From Tritrichomonas musculus (Eukaryota; Parabasalia; Tritrichomonadida; Tritrichomonadidae), in the NCBI GenBank assembly GCA_039105265.1, contig JAPFFF010000014.1:1-64000 (forward strand): DNA of 64,000 bases, written 5' to 3'. Position numbers and translations under genes: made by a program. Below the pieces are notes generated by a model. That model did not search any database. It worked only from the letters and a program-made list of their open reading frames with translations, and was not told the origin of the DNA. Of this stretch, positions 53,487-64,000 are shown piece by piece (the first letter of the stretch is position 1; every line of letters starts with the position of its first letter).

Positions 53487-56400
53487 TCACTCATCATCAT
53501 CCAAAGATTGCCACTCGCCAGCATCATCATTATTTCTTCTTCTCGGCGTTCTAGACGAGAACTTAAGCAAGCTCACCTTTTTGACGATCTTTTTAGAAGA
53601 CCATTTCTTAATAGCCTTCATAACCTCTCCTTTTCTCTCGTTTGACAAACTTTCGAAAGCGATTTCGAACGCCTTTGGCTGTGTTTCCGCGCACCTTTTA
53701 ATCAGCTGAATAGCTGTTGCGGAGACTTTTTCGCCTCTTACTCTATCGTTTCCGAAAATGGAGACGAAGTAAAGAGACGCCTTTGCAATTTCTTCGCAAA
53801 GGACTTGAATTGATTCGAACTTATCGAGAATCAACTCGTAAAAATGAAGAATGGTCAATCCAGAGTTAGCAAGACTACTGCTGTTTCCTTCAGGCTCGCA
53901 GTTTTCATTATTGACGATCACTGAACGACTGACGACTCCTCTTTTCAATATTTCGCATCCAATTAACGGTCTCTGTATTGTTATTTGGGCCACGGTTTCA
54001 AGGCCGCCGTTATCGAAGTTTTCGTAGATGAAAGAGGCAACTCTATCGAGAGCTATTGTTGTCTCGATTCTTTTGAATGCCCTCTCGATTGCCACCATTT
54101 GAAAGCGAACAGAACCTTTGATTCTTTTTGCCAAGACTCTTGAAAGAATCTCGGGGATTGCTTCTTTGCACATGTCGTACAAAATGGTGATCACAGCAAT
54201 GGCCTCATCTTCACTCAACAGAAGCAAATTTCGATCACAATGTTCATCGGCATTCAAAATGAATGAATTAACTTTTTCAATAACTTGCGAAGAAGAAGAT
54301 GAAAGTCTATCTTGCTGTTGATCTTGTTGTTGTTGTTGCTGCTCAGTTGCTTTTGCTATTTCAGATGTTGCAAGAAGCGATTCAGATAATTCTAGAACTA
54401 CAAGATCCGCAAACTTCATTATTGAATTAATAATGATTTTCGAATCAGTGTGCTTTAAAATGAGACCTAGTGTTTTGCCATCACAATGATTCGTTTGAAG
54501 AGCAACTGATGCAAATGAAGACCAAACTTTGTCATCTTTCCTTTCACATGAGATCTTTGCCGCATAATGAAGAAACTTCGGAACTAAAGGACGCAGTAAT
54601 TTCTTGTTCCAAAGTGCCACATTGCACATTGTATTGACAATCAATTCAAACAAATCATTGTCAATTTCGGATGTCGAACTTCCATAGAATTGAAGAAGTG
54701 ATGAAAAGGCAGAAAAAGCAGAAGCACTTCTCCAGCTTTCAGTCGAAGATGTCAACTCAAGAAGAAGAAAAGAAGACAAAGATTGGGTCGTTAATGTTTT
54801 ACATTCTTCAACGGGAAACATCTTTGTCAACCAAATAAAAGAATTCAAAAAATCTTCATAAAATGGTGAAACTGTTTCAGTAAACAAAGAAAGGAAAGAA
54901 TGTTCGGTTTCATTTTGTTTCATCGGCTGTGTTCTTAGCTTAATTATATCTTTAATTAAGTTAAGGAAAAGTGGCGTCAATTCTTTCAAATAAGAAGATG
55001 AACATTCTGCCACTTTTTCATATAGTTGACTAATGACACACAACTTAGATGAAATTGCGTAAAAACCGCTCGTTCGATCTTTATCTTGCACTTTTTTAAG
55101 GCTGTTTATTAATGACTCAGTAAGAAGAAGACAACTTTTCTCATTCTTTTGATACACTTCAAACGAAAAGTCAAGATAAGAGACGAGAAATTGCGATGCA
55201 ACACTGATCGAGTCAGGAAAGGCATATCGTGTTGCATTCGAGAATTGTGACTCATATAATTCGAGCAATTTGACGCCTTGATCAGTAATGAAGTACTTGA
55301 ATAAATCAAGAAATTCAGTGATGATATCATAAGCTATTTCTTGAAGTTCAAAACGTCTCGTTTCAATTGCTCGTAAGGCACTTGCAATGCAATCATCCAT
55401 GCAGGCAGTCATCAATGGTTTCGTCTTCGCTAAGGAAGGTAGAATGACCTTCAAAATGTTCAATGAAGCATGCTTAACAATTGTGTTCGGTTCAATTGTT
55501 ATCTTGCCAAAACCAATCATTGAATTAGAGGCAAGAATCTGTCTTGAAAGCTTGAACCAATTTGCCAATTCTTTATTTAATTTGACCTTCTTTTCTTCAA
55601 AGTCAGCGTCATTTGAATGCTCTTCGACGGTTGTGGTATAAATGGTCGAAAATGAAGAAGCTGAAGCTGTCAAAAATTGCTCAATTCGAACGTCTTTCGT
55701 TCTCTGAAGCAAGACAAAGAATGGCGGAAGATTTTGGAAATTGACCTTGAAAGGTGAAATTTTCAAAAGGTCAGAAAGGGCGCCACAAGCAGCCAACTTC
55801 GATTGTATTCTCATCGACGTTTGGGGAATTTTTATGCTGAAATTACGAGCAACTTTGTGAGAATACGAAAAAATTGTTCTGAACAAATCGAAGAAGTATT
55901 GCTTGCAATACGGATTGATGCAATTCTTGAAGTTGTGAAGTGCAAGTATCACCATAATAACGGTCGATTTGTCACCAAAATTTGGCAACAAAATCGGAAT
56001 CAATTTTTGAATGCACATTGAAATCAGATACATTTTGTAGGTCGAAACAACGCGCGCTTCGCAGAGTAAGTTAAGAAGCTGCTGCATTTGCTGATCGCCC
56101 ATTAAAAGTGACACCATCTGGATCGACTTGGTATCATAAATGGAGGCAAGTTCGTGAAGGACATAATTTGTCAAATTTTGGTTCTTTATTCGTTCTGAAG
56201 TCCTGAAAATGATGTTGTACAATTCTTGGTCACTCAGGTTCAGTCTGCGTGCAACAGCTGACTCAATGAAGCAGCAGGAGACATTTTCTGTCTTTATGTT
56301 CTCGTTGATGTCACTCAAAAATTCAGGAAGCTTTGCGAGATGAATTGCAACGCATTCCGAGGCGATTTGGATTGCTATTGTGTCGTTATCTTTCTCTGAT

Positions 56401-58769
56401 TGCTTCATTGAGTTCAGAATCATCATGTGCAATTTCTTAGGAATAATGAGACTCATAACTTTTTGTTCACTTAATTGGTCATTCCCATTTCCATCTTCAT
56501 TTCCATTAGTAGTAGTTGTTGTTGTTGTGTTTGTGCTGGTCTGTTGTTCTTCTTGCTCTCTAAGCTCTTCATCGCGAAGAAGAATCATGAGAATGGCCAG
56601 ATAGCCGGCAATCTTATTCGTAGATTCAAGGCAGAAGTTGATGAATAGTTCAGCATCTTCTTTGCTTAGCTTTGCAAAGTATTTCGGGAGAGAATCAAAG
56701 ATCTTGGTGACAAGAACTTGGCTCTCAACGATAAATAAAGGTGAAACTGCTAATATATTCTTTTTCTTGCCAATTTTATTGGTGTTCCTGTCAATGACAA
56801 CTACTTCTTCGGGAATCTTCATTAAAACAGGGATCTTCTTCTTAATATAGTCAAGTGGTACTCCAGTATTAATTACATAATTCATGAAGAATGTGAGTAA
56901 TGAGCTGACAAAAGAACTGGATAAATCAAAGTTGTTTTTGACGTTAAATAAACGAAGAATGGAGAGAATGGAAACCGGTGAAAGATATTGAAGTATCGAA
57001 AAACAGAAATTTCCGTATTTTTCTGCCATTTTGTATTCATGGTGTATTGAGACAAAAATAAGAAGTGATTCAATCAAACGGATCGGTAGACCATTTATTA
57101 CATTATTCATATTAATATTATCTCCATCCTCTGAACGGTTTAATTTGACCAAATCGTTGTAAGAATCGATTATTTTAGTAGCAACTTTCTCAAAAAGTTG
57201 CTCAACATCATACTTTTCGAAAAATTCTTTTTTCAATGGTGCAATTACATTGAACAGGCAACGAACATAAAGTGGCTCGTGGATCTTTTCTTCAAAAATA
57301 TACTTAACAAAACGATCAATTAATGGCTTTTCTTTGGCAATACTACAATTCAATGAAGAAATTATTACTGCAGCTGCAAGAGCCATTCCTTCGTATTCTC
57401 TATCTAGAGTTTCAGAGGCATCTGGAGGCATTGCAATGAAGTGAAGTGCAACATGCAATTCTTCAAGTCCAACTTTTTGATAAGAAGTAGCTACTGAGAT
57501 GAAAAAGATCGATGATGCATATCGTTCACTTTCATTTTTACTCCAGATTTTCTGATGAGCAATCCCAGCAGTTTCACGTGCACTATCTTCATCGTATGTT
57601 AGAAAATTAAGAAGTTGGACATTGACATTTTTCATATTTAATGTAGATGTGAAAAACATTGAATGAATATCACGGCCAAAGAAAGATGTCACTTTCTTAA
57701 CATGAGAAATAGAATTATTTACTGCAAATTCGAATAGGTCTTTCATATTTCGATGAACAAAACTTGGTTCTAAATAATCTAAAAAGTAACCAAAAATAAG
57801 CGGGAAATTGGTTTTGAATTCTAATATCGTATCAAAAGCTTTTTTCATAAGAGGTTCGTTTTTATCTTTTCGTTTCTTTGGAGATGAAATATTACCTCGA
57901 ACTGCGATTGGAGACTGAGTAAAATTATCATTACTGTTATTTGACGCTTTAATTTTGAAATCACTATCATTAGCTGAATCTCTAATATCCATTCCATCGA
58001 TATTTTGATTTTCGCCGTCGTCTCCAATGTTTTTCTTCATCATGCAATCTTCAGGTATGTTAAAAATAGCACATTTTGCGATTAATCGAGCTGAAGTATC
58101 AATAACAAATTTGGTATTGCTTGGATTGCTAATAACTTTTTTAGCGCAATTGATGACTTTTTTTGTAGGTACTTCATTTGAATACTGTAAAAGAGTATCG
58201 AGTAAATGCAATGCAGCTATTTGAGTAGCCTCATTTGTTGATGAACTGAAATTGGAATAGCCTTTAGCGAATTTAAAAGCTGCAGAGGCGGATTTTGAAA
58301 GTGACTGTCTACATGCTTTAAATAATGATTTTAATGCTAATAAAGCTGGATAATGTAGCGATTGGTCCTTAAGAGATAATAAGTGTTGAGTTATTTTACC
58401 AAGAGATGATTTATTGTACATTCCGAGTTTTGAAACAACGTATTTAAAAGCAACTATATTAGCTTTTGTAGAAAAATCTGTAACATTTGATATTAAATTC
58501 CAAAAATGCTTATGCGGATCTAAGCTGTATAAATGATATAAATTAATTCCAATGGACGTAGCACATGCTACATTTAAATCTCCACGATTAATCTTAAGTA
58601 ATGAAAGAAGAGTATTCTCTATTTTTGGTACTATTTCAGTAGTAATTTCACTTGATTTTTCGTTCCAGTAAGGATAAAGCGGCATTAGCCAAAGTTCAAT
58701 TGTTTGTTCAGGTTGAAGAATACGTTGGGATTTAGCAATTGTTTGGAGAGATTGGATTATCTTCTCCAT
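53487..58769 (-). CDS. Large HEAT-repeat protein, HEATR5/Laa1-like
   Basis: 1,760 aa, alpha-helical throughout, no signal or membrane segment, only short low-complexity inserts (poly-Thr near 730, poly-Gln near 1475). Size and helix-repeat layout fit the HEATR5 family (Laa1 in yeast), which helps place the clathrin adaptor AP-1. The best local support is the stretch around residues 1130-1210 (ELQEIAYDIITEFLDLF, then LELYESQFSNATRYAFPDS), which parallels the HEATR5 segment where a conserved long helix pair is followed by 'EQYQANVGAALRPAF'. That match is from memory and by eye. Other large HEAT proteins remain possible. It starts at the ATG just after an A-rich leader and is divergent from the 602-aa gene. 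Confidence 0.6.
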   Translation of the reverse strand: MEKIIQSLQTIAKSQRILQPEQTIELWLMPLYPYWNEKSSEITTEIVPKIENTLLSLLKINRGDLNVACATSIGINLYHLYSLDPHKHFWNLISNVTDFSTKANIVAFKYVVSKLGMYNKSSLGKITQHLLSLKDQSLHYPALLALKSLFKACRQSLSKSASAAFKFAKGYSNFSSSTNEATQIAALHLLDTLLQYSNEVPTKKVINCAKKVISNPSNTKFVIDTSARLIAKCAIFNIPEDCMMKKNIGDDGENQNIDGMDIRDSANDSDFKIKASNNSNDNFTQSPIAVRGNISSPKKRKDKNEPLMKKAFDTILEFKTNFPLIFGYFLDYLEPSFVHRNMKDLFEFAVNNSISHVKKVTSFFGRDIHSMFFTSTLNMKNVNVQLLNFLTYDEDSARETAGIAHQKIWSKNESERYASSIFFISVATSYQKVGLEELHVALHFIAMPPDASETLDREYEGMALAAAVIISSLNCSIAKEKPLIDRFVKYIFEEKIHEPLYVRCLFNVIAPLKKEFFEKYDVEQLFEKVATKIIDSYNDLVKLNRSEDGDNINMNNVINGLPIRLIESLLIFVSIHHEYKMAEKYGNFCFSILQYLSPVSILSILRLFNVKNNFDLSSSFVSSLLTFFMNYVINTGVPLDYIKKKIPVLMKIPEEVVVIDRNTNKIGKKKNILAVSPLFIVESQVLVTKIFDSLPKYFAKLSKEDAELFINFCLESTNKIAGYLAILMILLRDEELREQEEQQTSTNTTTTTTTNGNEDGNGNDQLSEQKVMSLIIPKKLHMMILNSMKQSEKDNDTIAIQIASECVAIHLAKLPEFLSDINENIKTENVSCCFIESAVARRLNLSDQELYNIIFRTSERIKNQNLTNYVLHELASIYDTKSIQMVSLLMGDQQMQQLLNLLCEARVVSTYKMYLISMCIQKLIPILLPNFGDKSTVIMVILALHNFKNCINPYCKQYFFDLFRTIFSYSHKVARNFSIKIPQTSMRIQSKLAACGALSDLLKISPFKVNFQNLPPFFVLLQRTKDVRIEQFLTASASSFSTIYTTTVEEHSNDADFEEKKVKLNKELANWFKLSRQILASNSMIGFGKITIEPNTIVKHASLNILKVILPSLAKTKPLMTACMDDCIASALRAIETRRFELQEIAYDIITEFLDLFKYFITDQGVKLLELYESQFSNATRYAFPDSISVASQFLVSYLDFSFEVYQKNEKSCLLLTESLINSLKKVQDKDRTSGFYAISSKLCVISQLYEKVAECSSSYLKELTPLFLNLIKDIIKLRTQPMKQNETEHSFLSLFTETVSPFYEDFLNSFIWLTKMFPVEECKTLTTQSLSSFLLLELTSSTESWRSASAFSAFSSLLQFYGSSTSEIDNDLFELIVNTMCNVALWNKKLLRPLVPKFLHYAAKISCERKDDKVWSSFASVALQTNHCDGKTLGLILKHTDSKIIINSIMKFADLVVLELSESLLATSEIAKATEQQQQQQDQQQDRLSSSSSQVIEKVNSFILNADEHCDRNLLLLSEDEAIAVITILYDMCKEAIPEILSRVLAKRIKGSVRFQMVAIERAFKRIETTIALDRVASFIYENFDNGGLETVAQITIQRPLIGCEILKRGVVSRSVIVNNENCEPEGNSSSLANSGLTILHFYELILDKFESIQVLCEEIAKASLYFVSIFGNDRVRGEKVSATAIQLIKRCAETQPKAFEIAFESLSNERKGEVMKAIKKWSSKKIVKKVSLLKFSSRTPRRRNNDDAGEWQSLDDDE

Positions 58770-58838
58770 TTTTTTTTTACCTCCTTTGAAATTTTTTGAA
58801 ATAATTACTGAAAAAGTTCAGTTTTTTTACTCAATCAT

Positions 58839-58876
<38 letters not shown>

Positions 58877-59422
58877 ATGGATTGATTCCATTTAAAAATT
58901 CATACCTTATTTAAATCAATCAAAATATTAAAAACTATTTTTTTTTTTAAAAAAAATATTTTGGAAAGTGAAGGAAGATTCAAGCTTTAAATATGATTTC
59001 ATATAAATTCATTTAATTCACACCAAATTAGAAGAAATCAATTTAATGTGTAAATCATGTTTAATTGGAGCTTATTTAAATAATTCAAATTTTTAAATAT
59101 GCTTAACATAATTCTAAGTTGTATGCATTTTTTGCATTTTTGTGCATTATAACAAAAAATAATATTTATATTAAAGATGAATTCAGAATTTATGATAAAT
59201 ATGCAACCTTTTTAAATCATCGAATATTAGATACGCATTATCAAAGAGACTTTTGATGCCCATATTAGTATGGTTAAAATTAATATATGGAAAACTATAC
59301 TTTAAAATTGAATATAAAAGAATTAGATTTTCACTTTTTCTATTATTATTGACCAAATAATTCAATCCTAGATTTGAATATTCAATAAAAAATCAAAGAA
59401 ATAAAATCAACTTTTCATTTGA
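58770..59422. other. Divergent promoter region with long T run
   Basis: Separates two divergent genes. It holds a T run of about 34 (58842-58875). The small frame at 59183-59365 (minus) has no recognisable product. Confidence 0.5.
59415..59420 (+). promoter_or_regulatory. Initiator of the 602-aa gene
   Basis: TCATTT six to eight bases before the ATG at 59423 (A+1 at 59417), preceded by TCAACTTT. It fits the trichomonad Inr. Confidence 0.5.
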
Positions 59423-61231
59423 ATGAATCTCTTTTTCCATAAAGATGAAGTTGTCGACGAAAAAGGGCTAAACGTTCGTTCATTCATCAATGATACATAT
59501 TGTACAATTACTAAAGCTGTTCAAGAGAAAATGCATGATCATTTTATTATTCAACATTCGTGGGAAATCTTAAATTTTTCATTACTCGCATTTTTCGATG
59601 ACAAAAACAAATCCAAATCTATAATAAAAATGAAAACAAAAAATTCGATTCCTCAAAATAGCCAAAGTAATGAATCAGACTCTAAAGGCAGCAATGACGA
59701 AATTCTTTTGTCTACTTCTGCAAAATCATTTGCTGTTTTGTCACATGCATCAAATGTTGTCGTTCAAAGTTTGACAAATAAAAAATATTTCTATCGACTT
59801 GCAACAGAATTTTTAAGAAAGCAAAATGAAAAGAAAAATGCGCATATTTATTCTTCAGAAAATAGCATTTGCAAGACTACAGATTCGGAAAGTGATAATA
59901 ACGAAGATTTACATTTATCATCTAATCAATTTTATTCTTCAGCCCCAGCATCGAGACCCGCATTAAATGCAACAATAAACTGTGATTCAACTGAAATCAC
60001 TGATAATTCTGATGCAAAAGACGATGATGAGAGTAATTGGCTTTTGCCACCAGAAATTGTTATTAGCAGATTAGCAAGCATTTTTCAAAATATTATTAAT
60101 CAAGACACAGATCACCTTAAAGATTCGGCACAACTTCTTCTTTTATTCATACCTTTTGTTAATAATTCTGGTGTTTTTGATCTTCTTTCATCATCTTTTT
60201 CATTAGAAGCGCTTAAGCCAAATCTTTTTCATCATCTCATTAGAGATGGACTTGTGAATGAGATTATAAAAAACATATCTATTTTTAAATTTGAAAACAA
60301 AAAAGTTAGCCAAAATACTGGAAGCATTCAAAAATTAGAAAAGTTAAATATTGATCAAGACAATTTTTATTCCATTTATTCTATTAACATTTCAAATTAC
60401 TTTAATATATTGAATTTTATCGCGAGAAACAAATATTTAATTAAAAGTTTAAACGAAAGTAATCAATTATTTTCAATTTTATCTCAATTTGCTAGCATGA
60501 ATAATCTCGAAGCCTACATCAAGAACAGTTTATGGAGAGCAATATCATCAGTATGTAATGAAAATTCAATCAAAAAGCACCAAATGTTTTTAAAAGTTTT
60601 ATTTTACAAAGCAATGAAAATTATTTCAGAACCATATGTTGTTCTACACATATATCATACATATGCGATGGATTTTTTAGGGAAAATTATTAAAATCGAA
60701 CCCAAATTTTTCATTGAAAATGAGTTATTAATGTTTGAATCAATTATTGAAGTTATATCAAGGCTTATTGCGCAATTTCCAGATTCTACTCATCTTCAAT
60801 CATCAATTGCAAGATTTATTCTTGCATCAATTGATCATTCAAATTCTTCTATTGCTCATTTCTTTACTTCTTTTACAGCTTCTTCATCAAACTCATATGG
60901 CACCATCATTACAAGCAGAATTATTAAGAATTTATTTCCGCTGATTATAATGACAGCTCAATCTAAGCATTATCGTTCAGCTGCCTCTGCAAATTGTGTT
61001 TGTGTTATGTATCATGTTTCTCTAATGCGCTCTTCAAATTCGATGATATCTCAATTTTGTAATTCATCACATTTATATAAAGATTTTATGGCTAAATTTA
61101 TGAATGATTACGTAGTTAAGCTGGGATCAAGTTATGGTGGCGGTATTGATGAACAAGACACATCATTAGTAGATGTAAATAAGATTTCAAATGAAGTTAA
61201 ATTGAATCAAAATCAACCTATTATTGTTTGA
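59423..61231 (+). CDS. Predicted helical-repeat protein, function unknown
   Basis: 602 aa. Residues 1-140 are helical, then comes a Ser/Asn/Asp-rich disordered insert (about 68-95 and 145-205), then a long helical array from about 210 to 580 with ARM/HEAT-like spacing (DSAQLLLLFIPFVNNSG, ISRLIAQFPDSTHLQSSIAR). The C-terminal block has LYKDFMAKFMNDYVVKLGSS and ends in a short polar tail. Phosphatase regulatory subunits of the SAPS or PP4R3 kind have a similar shape, but I see no motif that decides it. It is divergent from the HEATR5-like gene. Confidence 0.6.
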   Translation: MNLFFHKDEVVDEKGLNVRSFINDTYCTITKAVQEKMHDHFIIQHSWEILNFSLLAFFDDKNKSKSIIKMKTKNSIPQNSQSNESDSKGSNDEILLSTSAKSFAVLSHASNVVVQSLTNKKYFYRLATEFLRKQNEKKNAHIYSSENSICKTTDSESDNNEDLHLSSNQFYSSAPASRPALNATINCDSTEITDNSDAKDDDESNWLLPPEIVISRLASIFQNIINQDTDHLKDSAQLLLLFIPFVNNSGVFDLLSSSFSLEALKPNLFHHLIRDGLVNEIIKNISIFKFENKKVSQNTGSIQKLEKLNIDQDNFYSIYSINISNYFNILNFIARNKYLIKSLNESNQLFSILSQFASMNNLEAYIKNSLWRAISSVCNENSIKKHQMFLKVLFYKAMKIISEPYVVLHIYHTYAMDFLGKIIKIEPKFFIENELLMFESIIEVISRLIAQFPDSTHLQSSIARFILASIDHSNSSIAHFFTSFTASSSNSYGTIITSRIIKNLFPLIIMTAQSKHYRSAASANCVCVMYHVSLMRSSNSMISQFCNSSHLYKDFMAKFMNDYVVKLGSSYGGGIDEQDTSLVDVNKISNEVKLNQNQPIIV

Positions 61232-62162
61232 ATCGGTCTTTATAGAAATATGTTTGTTTTTAATATAAAAAATAGTTCTTTTTTCACTTTTTCATACAGT
61301 ATGCATTTATGGAAAAATTTCTTCTCAATTTACAAACTTTTTGAAAAAAGAAGAAATTTTTCTTTTTTCCATATTTAAGGGTAAAGTTGGCTTTTCTTTT
61401 TTTTGAAATCTTTTAATTTATTCTATGTGCTGCTTGAATGAATTGTATGATCATTGAATTTATTTCTATGTAAATTCAATTTTTTCTGAGGGGCATTCAA
61501 ATGAACAGAAAAAAAAGAGCTCCACAGAGCTATCAAATCAATTTTTGTACAAAAAAGCATTACAACGTAATGTAAAATATTCTGAATTTTGGATATATAA
61601 CAAAAAATGGTCCAAATTATGAAAAAAATAAAAAATGAAAATATCATAATCCAAAAAATATCAAGAAAACATTTTTTTTACTAAAAAAAGTGCATATTTC
61701 TAATTTTAAACATATATACAAGGGGAATCATTTGTTTTTATCATATTTAATTTGAAGCAGACTGAATTACAATGCTTTTTTTTTCTTCAATTTCGAAAAA
61801 AATATTTTTTCTACTTAATTCTATTGATATTGGTTGATATATATTTTTTATACGAATATTTTAGATTGATATTCGATATTCATTAAGAAAAATATTTGTT
61901 TTAAAATGCAATAAAATTATTTGAAAATTTTATCATGAAAATTTTGATGTTAGCAAGTCGGCTCTTCTCGAATAGGAAACTTTTTGGATTTGTACTAGGA
62001 AAATATAATTAATAGCATTTATTATAATAAAATGGCCCATTAAAAATTAGAAAATTTGAATCATGGAGAAAATTGAATATTGATATTTCTGTGATTTTTT
62101 GATTTGATGGATTTTTCCTATTATATTTTATGTAGTATTTGATATATACATAAAATTAAGGA
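61232..62162. other. Intergenic DNA, left of the last TIR element
   Basis: AT-rich, with homopolymer runs. One minus-strand frame (61423-61647) is not convincing. Nothing else recognised. Confidence 0.5.
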
Positions 62163-62168
62163 ATCTAA

Positions 62169-63301
62169 TTACACCCCGAGCTAAAGTCTATTTTAAACGG
62201 CTCTTATTACATCAAAATATCATTTATTCAAAAAGCCAAAAAAGAGCATATTTCATGAAAATAAAAACGTTTTTTTTTTTAGTTTTTTGGTTAACAAATT
62301 TATCTTTATCTTTATATATATATATTAAAATTTGGTTAACAAAATTAATAAAAAAAACTTAACGTTTTCCAAAAATAACGAGCTGTAATAAGGACCTTTC
62401 AATTTGTTTTATATGGCTGAAATTTCAATAGTCTCTTGTAATAAGAATTCAATACTCCCGCTTTAAGGAGTATTGAAATTATTTTATTTGTCAAATAATT
62501 GAATACTTTTTGCTTTAAGGGTTGAGTACTTTGCTTTAAGGATTCAATACTTTAAATATATTTTCAGAGTATTTTATATAGTATTTTTTACAAAAATATT
62601 GGATATATTGCATTATCTTTTTGTCCTCACGACAATTAAATTGCACAATATACTTATATATTTAAGATTATATATAAAAACATTTATTATTAATATCAAG
62701 ATACAAAATAAGACAAATTTCGTTTTAATTCAACCGAACATTTTGCTTTAGATAATCATAATATCTATAATTATAATACAATATTATTATTAATTTCATA
62801 AAAAAAATCTTATATATCTATAAATAACCAAAATATTTATATATTTATAATAATAAATTTCTTTCAATTTTTAAAGTAATAAAAAAGTCCATTTATTCCT
62901 ATCATAAAATGGTTTAATATAATATTTTATATTTATTTTGATATAATTAAATGTTTGAATATTCTAAATAATAAATATATTATTTTTAATCGTTTAAAAA
63001 CCAAAAAATTAATGTTCTTACATTTTGGGCTTTTTCAATTTATGTAATAAGATTTGAGAAATACTGTAATAAGGAAAAAATCTTTGATTTTTCGAACAAA
63101 AATTATAAATATATGATAAGTATAAGATTATAAATTTAAATAATTTTTTTATTTATATATATATTTGTAATTAAACAAGATACTCTTATTTATAATTTTT
63201 TTATTAGGGTCATAAGTTCGTTTGGCAGCTCGTCTTTTTTTTTTTAAAAAAAATTCTTATTACATTTTTATTTTTGAAAATGTAATAAGCTCGGGGTGTA
63301 A
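62169..63301. mobile_element. Non-autonomous TIR element (1,133 bp) with 6-bp target duplication
   Basis: Ends TTACACCCCGAGCT and AGCTCGGGGTGTAA are exact 14-base inverted repeats. The flanks are ATCTAA at 62163-62168 and again at 63302-63307, a 6-bp direct duplication. The G+C-rich tips stand out in the AT-rich background. Inside, TGTAATAAG or its complement occurs at least seven times (near 62212, 62384, 62436, 63040, 63066, 63254 and 63280). No reading frame inside. Superfamily not assigned: 6 bp does not fit Tc1/mariner (TA) or hAT (8 bp). Confidence 0.85.
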
Positions 63302-63307
63302 ATCTAA

Positions 63308-64000
63308 TTGCGTGTAAAATGAAAAATTGGCACTTTCAAATAAGTTTGTTTTTGAAAATATTGAAAGGGTTGAAAAGTTGAATAAAATCAAAAAAAAAAA
63401 AAAAAATATTTATCATATCTTATTATTAAAAAAGCAAAAATTATTATAATTTTTATATTAATTTACATATAATATATATATATATATTATTTATTAAATA
63501 TTAATAATATAATGAATATGGAAATAAATATTCTTTTTTTAAGTTTACTTAAAAATTCAATGGAGATAAAAATATTTGAATGAATGCTTTTTCGTTTTTT
63601 TATTCAAAATTATGAGATAAAAAATGTTTTTATCTCAATAAATTTATCATAATTTATATATATAATATCAGCTAATAGACATAATAATTAATTAAACTAC
63701 AAAAACATATATATCCATATATATTAAAAAATATTAATTTATTTTGAACAATAAACTAATTTATCAATTGAAACCATAGTTTATATTATTACTTAAGCTT
63801 TAATGCATTGCATAAAAATCAAAATAAATAATTAAATTTGTATATTAATCCAAAAAAAAGTCGAATTTTTTTTTATTCTTCTATACATAAGAAAACAAGA
63901 TACCAAACTATTTTTTTCTATATTTAATTGGTTGATTGAATAGAAAAAGTATTATAATAACCATTTATCAATTGAAATAGCTATATATTTTTGCTGAATC
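63308..64000. other. AT-rich intergenic DNA to the window end
   Basis: A run of As at about 63391-63406 and a TA microsatellite at about 63473-63488. No gene or RNA recognised. Confidence 0.5.

Overview
The window looks like nuclear DNA of a parabasalid protist close to Trichomonas/Tritrichomonas. It is very AT-rich and has no introns that I can see. Several genes start just downstream of a TCA-type initiator. It carries a large BspA-like leucine-rich surface protein, a Sel1-repeat protein, a metacaspase remnant and many TIR transposons, which is typical trichomonad content. Tritrichomonas is my guess from base composition, not something the sequence proves.

Layout. Bases 1-19697 are a head-to-tail array with a 3,099-bp period. 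Each period is a 2,174-bp DNA transposon (21-bp TIRs, one intact 658-codon transposase) plus a 925-bp AT-rich spacer. There are six whole transposons and one cut by the window edge. The first whole copy has a 63-bp in-frame deletion; I saw no other differences. The array stops inside a spacer, and next to it lie one tRNA-like gene and two tRNA-like fragments (19.8-20.3 kb).

From 21 to 61.2 kb the DNA is ordinary genic sequence: a membrane lipase-like protein whose nucleophile serine is Asn (minus), a pseudokinase/Sel1-repeat protein (plus), ribosomal protein uS13/RPS18 (minus), an ARM/HEAT protein (minus), an orphan (plus), a GYF-domain protein (minus) divergent from a small orphan (plus), a 1,538-aa coiled-coil and low-complexity protein with about 19 SUMO-interaction-like motifs (plus), a Sel1-metacaspase pseudogene (minus), a 2,123-aa BspA-like surface protein (minus), a small orphan (minus), a HEATR5/Laa1-like HEAT protein (minus) and a divergent orphan (plus). 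These genes form no operon. They are single transcription units of membrane traffic, surface, signalling and translation.

The gene-free stretches hold three non-autonomous TIR elements: 29168-30018 (TA duplication, with the empty site preserved beside it), 51729-53387 (391-bp TIRs containing a 21-bp repeat) and 62169-63301 (6-bp duplication, repeated TGTAATAAG motif). I saw no virus-like element, rRNA or CRISPR array.
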